22,396 nucleotides of DNA, from the NCBI GenBank assembly GCA_016721865.1, contig JADKHF010000050.1, positions 1 through 22,396 of the forward strand. Direction: 5' to 3'. Of the stretch, positions 1-9,127 are shown piece by piece. Position 1 is the stretch's first letter. The number at the start of each line of letters is the position of its first letter. This stretch comes from Nitrosomonas sp. (GTDB lineage Bacteria > Pseudomonadota > Gammaproteobacteria > Burkholderiales > Nitrosomonadaceae). The position numbers and the translations under genes are program-made. The notes below the pieces were generated by a model. The model saw only the letters and a program-made list of their open reading frames with translations. It was not told the origin of the DNA and made no database searches.

Positions 1-951
1 GCTGAATGGGCATGAAATGTATCGAACAAGTGAATCCAGCTGCAATTTCGCTACTTGGCGGGCAAATGCTTGGGCTGACATGGCACCAGGTTATCCAAGA
101 ACGTTTATTACCGACTGCAATCATTAATGAGTGGCATACAAAACCACACGAAACGGCAGAACAACGCCGCATTCGTATTGAAAGCAACGCAACTGATTCA
201 AACGGCAGAAGAATCCTGCTGATAAACGATATTACTGAAGCCTATGCCCCGCAGGATAAGATAAGGCGTAATCAGCGTCTGACTTCAATGGGTGAAATTT
301 CAAGGCGAATTTCGCCCACCAGCTGGTGGCACTTGCTTTCAACAGCATTACTCTATGCCAATCACTTGGGAAGCGATGCAACACCCCGAAAGACAGAAGT
401 TTGCAACCAAGGCCATTGAACGCATGCATTACCTGGAGCACCTAATTAACGATATGCTAGCGCTTTGTTAAAGGTGAAATAACGCAACTCTGAAGATGTT
501 GTATTCAGCTTCGGTTTGTTAGCAGAATTACAACAAGTCATAGAGTCTCAGATGATTCAACATGGTTTTTGCAATTAATCCTGCAAGATCTTAGTGAAAC
601 TGAAAGTCTAATGACTGACCGCCAAGCATTATGCGGAGCAATGATAAATCTTCTTGAGAATGCCATGGAGGCATCATTCCTGGGGATCAAAATCATTCTG
701 AAAAAGCGGCGTGGAGGAAGAAAATATTGGTTCTGAGCGTCCGCGATGATGGACCAGGCATTGCCAAGAAAGTGCTGCAAGAAAGATTATTCGAACTCTT
801 TACAACACGTTCAGAAGGTACTACTAGGGTTTGGCCATTGTTAGATAAAGTATACAATCAATGGGAGGTAATGTGCAGACTGACCCATCGCCTGGATGCA
901 GGAACTGAATTTGTGACATGGCCACAGAAGCAAAGGAGATTGATGCAATGA
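1..951 (+). pseudogene. FleS/FlrB-like flagellar sensor histidine kinase, 5'-partial and frameshifted
   Basis: This is the C-terminal part of a PAS-containing sensor kinase whose start lies before the window. Readable pieces in three frames give a PAS segment (VNPAAISLLGG, about 30-280), a dimerisation/phosphoacceptor region (near 290-460, with AHQL and STALLYANHLG), and a HATPase domain. The ATPase shows the N box (INLLENAMEAS, about 645-675) and the G1 box (VRDDGPGIAKK, about 738-770). The order PAS, H box, HATPase and the neighbours (sigma-54 activator, then fliE) match the FleS/FlrB kinases that phosphorylate the activator of middle flagellar genes. The TGA stop overlaps the ATG of the next gene (ATGA, 948-951), as expected for a coupled two-component pair. 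At least six indels are needed, including around the phosphoacceptor His. Family assignment is fairly secure; the FleS name rests on context. Confidence 0.72.
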
Positions 952-2277
952 ATATTTCTGCCCATCCTGGTGGTAGAAGATGACCAGGACTTACGAGAGG
1001 CAATTTGCGCCACCATGAAACTAGCGGGAAAGACAAACACTGGCAGCCTAAAATGGCAATGATGCAATGGTTGGCACTACAGGTATCTCAGGTAAGTGTG
1101 GTTGTAAGTGACGTACAGATGAAACCTATTGATGGATTCTCTTCTTGTTAAAAATTAAGGTTTTCAATCCAGAATTGCTGGTGCTATTGATGACAGCTTA
1201 CGGAGATGTCGGAAAAGAAGTTGCCTTAATGCAGACAGGTGCCTGCGATTATCTGTTGAAACCATTTGATTCCAGGACACCATGCTGGCACACATCAAAC
1301 GCCACGCAATTGTCCGAACTCGGAACAGGATGACAAAATCGTCGCTAAAGACCCTCGTACACGAGCATTACTTTCTTGCCATACGGGTTGCGCAATCACA
1401 GGTAACCGTCATGCTGATTTGGTGAAAGCGGTTATGGTAAAGAAGTAATTGCACGTTTTATTCATCAGCACTCATTGCGCTCTTCCTAACCATCTGCCGC
1501 CATCACCCACCTCGCAGCTATCCCAGCGAATTTACTGGAAGCAACCTTATTTGGTTACGAAAGGCGCTGTTACCGGTGCAACCCAACCTCAGCCTGGAAA
1601 ATTTGAAATAAGCTGAAGGCGGTGCACATTACTGCTCGATGAAATTTCAGAAATGCCCTGGGAGCTCCAGGCAAAACTGTTACATGTATTGCAAGAAAGA
1701 GAAGCGAAAAGAGTAGGCGGACATAAGATGATGCCGCTTGTGACATCTGAGCCATGGGACTTCAATCGGGACATCATGGCATTGTTAAACGCGGTCAATC
1801 TCCGCGAAGATCTTTACTACCGGCTCAATGTGTTCCTGAAGAAATTCTTTCACTTCGTGAACGGCCATTGGACATTGAGCCCCTGTCACAGAGAGTCTTG
1901 GAAAACAGCATTAGCCGGGACAGGACAGTCCCCTTCAGAATGACCTCAAGGCCAGAAGAAAAATTGACCCAGCACTCCCGGGTCGGGCAATATCAGAGAA
2001 CTGGAAAATGTTGAGGTAAAGGGCCGCACTTGGCAACAGATGCTCACGTTGAGCATATCAGTTTGCCAGAAGCCGATTCCGATCAGGAACCCGTTACAGA
2101 AAACCCGGAATCGTCTTCACAAAGATATCAAGACACTCGAACGTAACTATATTTTGGAAACTCAAGCAGCAGTTAATGGTTCCCGAAACTGGCCGTTAAA
2201 AAGCTAGGAATCTCGGAACGACGCTACGCTATAAGTTACAGCAATATCGACTGATGAATAACAATATCCCCATATGA
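948..2277 (+). pseudogene. FleR/FlrC-like sigma-54-dependent response regulator, frameshifted
   Basis: This is an NtrC-type activator in the usual three-part layout. The receiver domain is at about 948-1290 (ILVVEDDQDLREA in shifted frames, then LLMTAYGDVGKEVALMQTGA and DYLLKPFDS). The AAA+ domain shows a Walker A-like GESGYGKEVIARFIHQH (about 1423-1470), a Walker B LLLDEISEM (about 1634-1660) and REDLYYRLN. A Fis-type helix-turn-helix closes it (KKLGISER...RYKLQQYRL, about 2198-2255). The sigma-54 contact loop, normally GAFTGA, reads GAVTGA at about 1564-1581. Its ATG overlaps the kinase stop. In flagellated gamma- and beta-proteobacteria this protein drives basal-body and hook operons, and fliE follows 75 bp downstream. 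Many indels break the frame, so no full-length product can be read. Confidence 0.78.
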
Positions 2278-2351
2278 ATCTGATTTAATCAAATTAATTG
2301 AAATTTTAAGTTTTACGAGATACTCTGTAACCAATTGTGATTGGAGTAGTC

Positions 2352-2676
2352 ATGGATAAACCCGGAATTGATAGTATTCTGCAGCAACTGCAACAGCGCT
2401 CGGCATTTTCCCTCCGGTACAAAAACAAACCGGGACGGAAGAGGATATTTAGTATTGATTTTAGCGAAAAACTTAAATCAGCTGTAGACTAGGTAAATAA
2501 TGCCCAAATGAGTGCTGATAAACTGAGTGAACAATTGTCATTGGCAATAATCCAACGTTGATTTGCATGAAGTGATGATTTCACCGCAGAAAGCCAATGT
2601 ATCTTTTCAATCGATGATACAGGTACGCAATAAGCTGGTGACAGCTTATCAAGAAATTATGAACATGCAGGCTTAA
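2352..2676 (+). pseudogene. fliE: FliE flagellar hook-basal body protein, degraded
   Basis: FliE is the small junction protein between the MS ring and the rod of the flagellar basal body, normally about 100-110 residues; this locus would give about 108. The start MDKPGIDSILQQLQ has a GGAG ribosome binding site at 2343-2346. The conserved C-terminal half is clear once frames are joined: FSEKLKSAVD, VNNAQMSADKLSEQ, then LHEVMISPQKANVSFQSMIQ, VRNKLVTAYQEIMNMQA and a TAA stop. One in-frame TAG after SAVD stands where CAG (Gln) is expected, and indels follow near 2540-2560. The usual next gene, fliF, is absent: a convergent ABC-F gene begins 42 bp later, so this is a cut or rearranged end of a flagellar cluster. 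Confidence 0.8.
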
Positions 2677-2717
2677 GAGAAATTGGTTTTAATCTTATCA
2701 AACAGTAATCAGAACGT

Positions 2718-4573
2718 CTATTCTGATTCTTCCAGCGCAATTTCCAGTTCCAGCCAGCTTTCCAATTCAGCCACTTTATTTTTGAGTATCGCGTGAATCA
2801 GTACCGAGTTGATCAACTTCATCTCGAGAACGGTTCTATTAAACAGCCTGGCCAGCCAGCTGGCGTCTTGCTTCATCCAATTCCTTCTGTGCAACCGTTA
2901 AGGCAGTCGGGTTTTGATTGCTTGGGGGTTAGTATTTTTGTTTGGTTTTGCAGACGTTTTGGGTTGCGCTTTTTGTGAAGGTGATCGTGGTCTCCACAAC
3001 CTCACCAGAGCGGCGCGCCTTCTATCCAGTTTTTTATAATCTTCCAGGATCACCATCTAGCACCACCCCGCCTGACCATCAGCCACTAATTCACACCATC
3101 AGCCACGGCTCAAAATACTAGGCTACGATCATGCGATACCAGAATCACCGCGCCGGCATAGGCCTCCAACGCCAAAGTCAACGCATCGCTACTTCCAATC
3201 CCAACCGATTGGCTGGTTCATCGAGCAAGAGCAAATGTGGCTTCTGCCATGCCAGTAATGCGAGCGCCAGACGATTTTTCTCCCTCCGGAAAACCGGATA
3301 CCGGACGATCTTCACTATCACCTCCCAAACCAAATCGCCCCAGGAATTTTTGCAAATCCAGCTCAGTCTGTTTAGGTGCCAATTGCCGCATATGCTGCAA
3401 AGGCGCCGCTTCACCATTTAGATTTTCCAGCTGATGTTGTGCAAGTATCCCATGCGGATATTGAGCGCCCATTCCAATGCACCAGAGGTGGGATTGATTT
3501 CCAATCAAAGCTTTATTAGTGTGGATTTCCTCGCTCCATTCGGACCCAGCAAGGCAATTCAGCGCCCGCCTGCAACAACGAGATGGACATGTTGAAACAA
3601 AGTGATCATCATAACCAAAGCTCATGTCTTTTACGCGCAACAAAACATCAGGGCTACGCTCAGGTGCTTCAATCTGCAATTCGAAATAGCCATCTTCAAC
3701 ATGCGCCGGTGCAATACGCGTCAAGCGCTCGTGCGCTTGGATACGGCTTTGCAGTTGCTTGGCTTTTGTAGCTTTGGCACGAAAACGCCGCACAAAATCT
3801 TCCATGTGCGCGATCTTTTCTGTTAAGCCGTTGAAAAGCCTGAGCGCGTTGCATCAGGCTTTCGGCGCGCGGAACGCCCGAAATCATCAGTAATCACCGC
3901 TGTATCCATCAATTTTCCGGTTGTCGACATGAGCGATGCGATTCACGCTAGCTGAGAAACTCACGGGTCGTGGACAATGACCATCAGACTGCCTGATAAG
4001 CGCGACAGATACTGTTCCTGCCAGAGAATAGCTTCCAGATCCAAGCGATTAGTTGGTTCATCCAGCAATAATAAATCAGCACGATGCATCAAGGCGCGAG
4101 CCAGATTCAGGCGCATAGCCGCCAACCACCCGAGAAACGGCTGACTGGTTGTTCCAGTGCATGATTGGCAAACCCAATCCATTCAGTAATCCAGAGCCGC
4201 CCGTGCCTTCGCCGTATAACCGTTAATCGCTTCATAATGATGCAGTGCCTCAAACCAGGCCGCATCAGCGTTCAGCTTGCGCCAGAATCTTCTCCAGTCG
4301 ACGCAACCTAACATCGCCATCTAGCACAAACTCAATAGCAGATTGATTTGAATTGATGATTTCCGTTCAACAAAAGCAACCGTTTTACCGGACTGCAAAC
4401 CGACCTCTCCGCTATCCGGTTTGATCACTCCGCGAACCAGCCGAAACAAAGTGGGATTTACGGCACAACCGTTTTTACCCACTAAACTGACACGTTGATT
4501 GGCAAAATCTGCAGATCACAGTTTTCGAGTAGCGATCCCGCCACAGATAGGTTAAATGCCGAAGATTTAACAT
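2718..4573 (-). pseudogene. YheS-type ABC-F ATPase, frameshifted
   Basis: This is a soluble ABC-F protein with two ATPase domains joined by a charged linker and no membrane segments. Such proteins bind the ribosomal E site and relieve stalled translation. Reading from 4573: MLNLRHLT, a damaged first Walker A (GKNGC, about 4460-4490), then a first signature region running into RALMHRADLLLLDEPTNR (4030-4110). The interdomain linker has HMEDFVRRFRAKATKAKQ (about 3755-3805), typical of the YheS group. The second domain has NRLALALLAWQKPHLLLLDEP (3200-3280). A Trp/Glu-rich tail (ELESWLELEIALEESE) ends at a TAG. Expected length is about 620 residues, and the 1856 bp agree. Both ABC-F D-loop boxes read NRL where NHL is usual. 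At least ten indels break the frame. It is convergent with fliE. Confidence 0.8.
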
Positions 4574-4757
4574 AAGGTATTAATAACCGGAACTGTCGGA
4601 ATATTTATAAAAACGCCGAGGAAAAAAAAAACTGCGTCACTTCGTTTCGATAGGTGGCAGCTTTCAGTGGAAGATGCAAATAACGCACCCCGGAAAACCG
4701 GCCTTGCCCGAGAACCATACAGATATATGGCATCGCTTCGCTCGTACAATCTTAACC
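4574..4757. other. Short intergenic stretch, no gene seen
   Basis: This 184-bp gap separates two minus-strand genes. It contains a nine-A run near 4622-4630 and no convincing coding frame or hairpin. It should hold the promoter of the ABC-F gene, but no clear -35/-10 pair stands out. Confidence 0.4.
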
Positions 4758-5045
4758 TCATCCGTTAGGTTGATTCACTTGGGCCATTTTTCTTTGCGGG
4801 TAAAGAAAAATATGCACCCACCATAAACAATTGATCATCACTGTGATGATGTTCCAGACAATCACCGGTTTGAGGCGATTCAAGACGCCGTAATACACCC
4901 ACACGACTTGAAACGTTCCCATGATAGCCGCCATCGTTGTCCATGCCCCGAGCGTGCCATTGCTTGAGCATCCCGAGAATCCGGAAGGGCGGCAAAGGTG
5001 GTGCCGAAGCCCGCCACAAAACCGACTATCTCATGCCATCTCCAT
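4758..5045 (-). pseudogene. SemiSWEET-like small transporter, frameshifted
   Basis: SemiSWEETs are about 85-95-residue, three-helix membrane proteins of the MtN3/saliva (PQ-loop) family that dimerise to carry sugars. The product here would be about 95 residues. It starts MEMA at 5045 behind a strong AGGAGG (5051-5056), which fixes the start. Joined frames read GFVAGFGTTFAALPDF, MLKQWHARG, MAAIMGTFQV, VWVYYGVLNRLKPVIVW and NIITVMINCLWWV, with a charged C-terminus (RKMAQ). This matches the helix 1 / amphipathic loop / helix 2 / helix 3 plan, with Pro after helix 1 and the conserved Asn at the start of helix 3. Indels near 5028, 4985 (GATTC, where about two bases seem missing) and 4830 break it. 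The substrate cannot be told from sequence. Confidence 0.7.
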
Positions 5046-5056
5046 CCAAACCTCCT

Positions 5057-5399
5057 GTCGTTATATCTTTCACCAAAATCTAGCTCGATCAACTGCGTTC
5101 GCAGTGGAAAACGTGATAATCCACGGCCCCAAATCCACGTACATGCGAAGTTTGAAGCTCGTCGCCCGCTCGCAGAGATTCCACTCTCTGTCCCCGACAT
5201 CTTGCCCGGAGAGCTTGATGAAGGAATGGCAAACATTTGCAGATTTTCGTCCGGGATTTCATTCGGGCGAAGCGCACAGGTTCCGGCAAACTTGAAACCA
5301 ACTACTAAGGATGGCTATGTTTTTGTTCAGTCGCTGTTTTTCAGTCTTCTGCAAAGTAATACTGATCGCCTTGGCCAATGTCTTTCTGAAATTCTAATT
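5057..5399. other. Unassigned 340-bp stretch upstream of the SemiSWEET-like gene
   Basis: The minus strand is open for about 60 codons in one frame, containing DVGDREWNLCERATSFKLR and MYVDLGPWIITFSTANAVD before a stop near 5070. It could be the tail of a gene ending just before the transporter's ribosome binding site. I do not recognise the family, and a second minus frame is open over the same interval. The plus-strand open frames here look like shadows. Confidence 0.25.
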
Positions 5400-5414
5400 T
5401 CACCCTTTGGGTGA
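5400..5414. terminator. Short GC hairpin, possible weak terminator
   Basis: The 15-nt stretch pairs as TCACCC, loop TTT, GGGTGA (6 bp) and is followed after four bases by CCTTTTG on the plus strand. The T-tract is short, so it may only be a small stem. It lies between the unassigned 5' stretch and the encapsulin promoter region. Confidence 0.3.
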
Positions 5415-5482
5415 GCCCCTTTTGTCGCCAGCCATTACCAGAAATACGTTTTTGGCAATTACACAAAAACCAATTTATAAAC

Positions 5483-5498
5483 ATAGGATTAATCCTAT
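5483..5498. promoter_or_regulatory. 16-bp perfect palindrome, candidate operator of the encapsulin operon
   Basis: ATAGGATTAATCCTAT is identical to its reverse complement over all 16 bases. It lies 148 bp before the encapsulin start, in an AT-rich leader with no genes. Its size and symmetry suit a dimeric helix-turn-helix repressor or activator. The sulfur and iron-sulfur regulators of the Rrf2 family bind sites of similar size, but I cannot match it to a known consensus. Regulation of the operon by this site is inference from position alone. Confidence 0.45.
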
Positions 5499-5633
5499 TA
5501 TGCAAGAGAAAACTTGCTATGACCTAGCTGAGGGAGGTGTAGAAATTATATATGCGAAATAATTATATACAAATAAGTTTTTCTTATATAGAATAACTTC
5601 TGATTCTGCAACAACCTCTATATAAATTAAGTT

Positions 5634-5640
5634 AAAGGAG
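5634..5640 (+). promoter_or_regulatory. Strong ribosome binding site of the encapsulin gene
   Basis: AAAGGAG lies six bases before the ATG at 5647. It fixes the start of the shell gene and points to efficient translation, in line with a protein needed in many copies per shell. The 5499-5633 leader before it is very AT-rich; I see no single convincing -35/-10 pair. Confidence 0.7.
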
Positions 5641-5646
5641 AACAAA

Positions 5647-6558
5647 ATGACTGATATTCATCAAGGACATACCGCTTTAAGCGATGTAGCAGCCCGTACG
5701 CTTGCCAATGCCACAAAAACTGTTCCCATGATGGGAACCATCACGCCGCGCTGGTTGACTCATGTGTTGCAATGGGTGCCGGTTGAGGCGGGTATTTATC
5801 GTGTCAACAAGGTAAAGATCCCGAGCAGTTGAAGTCGATTGCTCCGCCGCAGGACGAGCGTGGATTTACCTGCCACCTTTGTGGATTACGAAGAATGGGG
5901 ACGGAATATGTGCTGAGTGCGGTAAAACACGGTACTCGATGTGCATACGCGCGTTTCCGATCTTTACAGCAGTCCGCACAATCAGATTCGTGAGCAATTG
6001 CGCCTGACCATCGAGACTATCAAAGAGCGCCAGAAAGTGAACTTGTTAATAACAAAGGAATACGGCTTGCTTAACAATATCGCCAAATCCATGAAAGTAA
6101 AAACGCGTACAGGTGCGACACCCGATGATCTGGATGAATTAATTGCGCGTGTCTGGAAAGAACTGGCATTCTTTCTATGCATCCGCTGGCGATCGCTGCA
6201 TTTGGCCGCGAATGTACGCGTCGTGGTGCTCCTCCTCCGACCGCAACGCTGTTTGGTTCACACTTCTGACCTGGCGCGGATTTCCACTGATTCCTTGTGA
6301 CAAGCTCCGCGTCACAGCCAACGAAGACCAATATTCTTTGTTACGTACGGGAAGCCGCCAAGGCGTAGTCGGATTATATCAACCTGGATTGCCAGGTGAG
6401 CAGGGCATGGGATTGTCGAGTGCGCTTCATGGGCATCAATCACCAAGGCAATCGCTTCCTATCTGGTTTCTCTCTACTGTTCGCTGGCAGTACTGACCGA
6501 AGACGAACTCGGTGTACTCGAAAGTGTCGAAGTGGGTAAATATCATGAGTACAAATAA
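5647..6558 (+). pseudogene. Family 2A (SrpI-like) encapsulin shell protein, frameshifted
   Basis: This is the capsid-like (HK97 fold) shell protein of a protein-bounded cytosolic compartment. The N-terminal arm (LSDVAARTLANATKTVP, TITPRWLTHVLQWVPVEAG, YRVNKVK) and later blocks (DVHTRVSDLYSSPHNQI, REQLRLTIETIKERQ, TPDDLDELIARVWKE, LTWRGFPLIPCDKLRV, QGVVGLYQPGLPGEQG, EVGKYHEYK) match SrpI-type shells from memory. Start and stop are in the same frame and the span would give about 303 residues, the usual family length. The visible breaks are mostly one-base homopolymer changes: AAA at 5814-5816 (one A short), GG at 5903-5904 (one G short), AAAA at 5924-5927 (one A extra), plus others near 5860, 6180-6260, 6340 and 6410. 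The 3' end overlaps the cargo gene by 14 bp. A phage capsid is unlikely because no other phage gene is present. Confidence 0.9.
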
Positions 6559-8062
6559 TCTCGATAATCGAATAGGTGAAGAGGCTGTATTCGACATCCA
6601 GCTACCTGCCGGATGTCGAATCAATTGAGCGCATGGCCAACGAGATATTTTCCGCTTTACCGGGTGCGGTGACAGTCGCTAATGCACCCTCTCCGGCAGT
6701 TGCGCCTCGCGCCTTCGGTCATCCCGTTACCATTTGAATCTGAGTTGCGCGCCCTGCTTACGCCAGCGAAGCGTGTTGTCCCTGCACATACCGGAATACC
6801 CGCCAGTCCAGGTTGGGGATCATCGTTTTATTTTCTCGACGAGATCAGCTCGCCTGCCCGCACTGGGCAAGTTCGGAGCTTGCTTCCACACACCCACCGT
6901 TCGACGTCAATGCCATTAAGCGTGATTTTCCGATTCTAAAAGAACTCGTTCATGGCCGGCCCTTGATCTGGTTAGACAATGCCGCGACGACACAGAAGCC
7001 GCAGGCTGTCATTGATCGCCCTCGGTTATTTTACCACAGCACGAAAATTCCAACATTCATCGCGCAGCGCATGAACTGGCAGCGCGCGCCACCGATGCTT
7101 ACGAGGAATCACGAGAGACCGTACGACGTTTCCTCAATGCACCATCCGCTGACGAGATCATCTTGTTCGGCACTACCGAGGCATTAATCTCGTGGCTCAA
7201 AGCTGGGGCGGCAAAATATCCCGAAGGAGACGAAATCGTTATCAGCTGGCTGGAGCACCATGCCAATATCGTACCTGGCAGCAGTTATGCAACGAGAAAG
7301 GAGCGAAATTGCGTGTAGCGCCAGTGGATGATAATGGACAGATATTGCTGGATGAGTATCAGAAACTGCTTGGCTCACGCACTGTTGGTGGCATTCTCGC
7401 AAGTATCGAATGCACTCGGTACCATCACACCGGCTCGTCAAATGGATAAGAAATGGCACACCGGGTCGGTGCGCGCGTGCTGCTGAACGGTGCGCCAGTC
7501 ATATACATGCAGGTTGACGTGCAGCAGCTCGACTGTGACTGGCTTGTTTTTCCGGTCACAAGGTATTTGGTCCGACCGGTATTGGCGCACTTTTTGGTAA
7601 GGCTGAAGTGCTGAACAACACGCAAGCGCCCTTGGAAGTGGCGTAAATGATTCAGGATGTTACTTTGGAAAGAAACACTTACCATGGCGCGCCTGCCCGC
7701 CTGGAGCTGGCACAGGCAAATATCCGCCGATGCCGTCGGTCCCGGTGCTGCGATTGAATATGCAGAACACATCGGCATTGATAAATCATCAATCGCTATC
7801 GAGCATCAGCTCATGGCTTACGCAACACGTAGCCTTAGTTCGGTTCCGGGTCTGCCTTATTGGCACTGCACCGGAGAAAGCAGGCGTGTTATCTTTCGTG
7901 TTAAGGGATTCACTTCCGAAGAAGTGGGGTGAAGCGCTGAACCGCGGAAGGTATTGCGGTTCGTTCGGCCACCATTGCGCACAGCCCATTTTGGTCGGCG
8001 CCGACATCGATGTTCTGGTCACCACTCTGCACCGTATCCAGGGTGGAGGCAGCAAATTTTAA
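6545..8062 (+). pseudogene. SufS-like cysteine desulfurase, encapsulin cargo, frameshifted
   Basis: This is a PLP enzyme that converts cysteine to alanine plus an enzyme-bound persulfide. About 120 N-terminal residues (YLPDVESIERMANEIFSALPG, then Pro/Ala-rich sequence and SPGWGSSFYFLDEIS) precede the catalytic domain. Such N-terminal extensions direct packaging in family 2A systems. The catalytic part begins near 6900 (FDVNAIKRDFPIL) and continues with WLDNAATTQKP, SWLEHHANIV, FSGHKVFGPTGIGALFG (Lys forms the PLP Schiff base, about 7548-7600) and GHHCAQPI (persulfide Cys, about 7967-7990). It ends LHRIQGGGSKF. The pyridine-binding motif DGAQ reads NGA near 7485, a possible Asp-to-Asn change or error. 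The gene overlaps the shell gene by 14 bp. About ten frameshifts break it. Confidence 0.88.
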
Positions 8063-8095
8063 CAAACGAAGGATGACTGCATATTTAGACGAATC

Positions 8096-8124
8096 ACATG
8101 CCACCGGAAGAACCGGTGGCATGT
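8096..8124. terminator. Hairpin terminator after the encapsulin operon
   Basis: A 12-bp perfect stem (ACATGCCACCGG / CCGGTGGCATGT) with loop AAGAA lies 34 bp after the desulfurase stop. There is no long T-tract, so it may work with Rho or as an RNA-stabilising end. It marks the operon as two genes only. Confidence 0.6.
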
Positions 8125-8285
8125 ATTGACAAGACATTAAAAGCAAAAAACCATAAACTGCCAGAGACGACTTATCCCACAACCAGCTTCATTTCATACC
8201 ATCTATCTTAACTGAGGATCTGCTTTAGTGGACGGGCAGGTCACATCGAACATAAATCCTGATTTTACTGCAAATGTAAAACTAG

Positions 8286-9123
8286 GGGGCGTTAACAATT
8301 AAGCCAGCCATATCATCGAGCTAGCCAAATATAGCATGGCTTGATAGTTTCGTTTTAATTGTTTCCCCATACCGTGTTGCAATTCCGGCGAAATTGGCTT
8401 AAGCTCCTGAAACAGGCGTTCGACCAGGTTTCGTTCTTTATAAATTCCTCGATCAAACTCCCGCTGAACCTACGGTTTTGTCGAGAGGAATTACCGCTAC
8501 TGCCTGACGCTTCAAGTTATTAATAAGTCAGTCACCGTCATAGCCTTTGTCCGCTTCGTAAAATATAATCGGCCCGAATCTGCTCAATCAGTGCGTTTGC
8601 CTGGACGTACCCAGGAGGCTCGTCCTTCTCGATGCGCAGTCTAACAGGATTGCCCCAGAGCATCAACTGCTGCATGTATTTTATTCTACAGACCGCCTCT
8701 TGCAGTTTCCAACCGCCTCTTCCTGTTGTTTTTTTGGGGGAGCACCATGCTGATGCAAATGAACAATCGAACCGTCGATCATTAAATATTCAAAGTCGCT
8801 GGCCTCTGACTAAGGTCTTGAATATCACTTCCCAACGGCCCTTTTTAGACCATCGATTATAACGTGTGTACACGGTATGCCAGCTCCCAGAGCTTCTGGC
8901 AGATCGCGGCATGGTGCGCCTGTGGCAAACCCACAGTACGGCTTCCAGGAACAAGTGGTTATTTCTCCCTGTTACCCCGCAATCACTGGGTTTGCCCGAC
9001 AACAAGGGTTCCATTCGTTTCCACTGCTCATCAATCAACACATTCTGATCATACATTCATTCCACCTTCATATTCAATCTATTGGTAAATTATTGCAGAA
9101 ATTACGTTAATTGTTAACGCCCC
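8286..9123 (-). mobile_element. IS5-family insertion sequence, complete ends
   Basis: The 838-bp element is bounded by identical inverted repeats: GGGGCGTTAACAATTAA at 8286-8302 and its complement at the right end (9107-9123). It is flanked on both sides by CTAG (8282-8285 and 9124-9127), the usual duplicated target of part of the IS5 family. The intact ends and duplication suggest a fairly recent insertion into the region just downstream of the encapsulin terminator. The single transposase locus lies on the minus strand. Confidence 0.9.
8299..9056 (-). pseudogene. IS5-family transposase, two frames
   Basis: The first frame starts at 9056 (MYDQNVLIDEQWKRMEPLL) and carries the N-terminal DUF4096-like part (FLEAVLWVC, GSWHTVYTRYNRWSKKGRW). 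A second frame carries the DDE catalytic part: MIDGSIVHLHQHGAPKK (first Asp), ADKGYDGD in shifted frames (second Asp), and ERNLVERLFQELK (Glu), ending SSMIWLA. Some IS5 subgroups make the fused enzyme by programmed frameshifting, so one frame change is expected. Extra breaks near 8935, 8540 and 8470 are not, and suggest decay or errors. Confidence 0.85.
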
Positions 9124-9127
9124 CTAG

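Noticed and set aside
4998..5414. 138-codon plus-strand open frame
   Set aside because: It lies opposite the SemiSWEET-like gene and its upstream stretch, has no ribosome binding site and shows no family motif.
5647..6558. HK97-fold capsid-like gene as a prophage marker
   Set aside because: The motifs follow the encapsulin shell family, a desulfurase overlaps it, and no portal, protease, tail or lysis gene is present.
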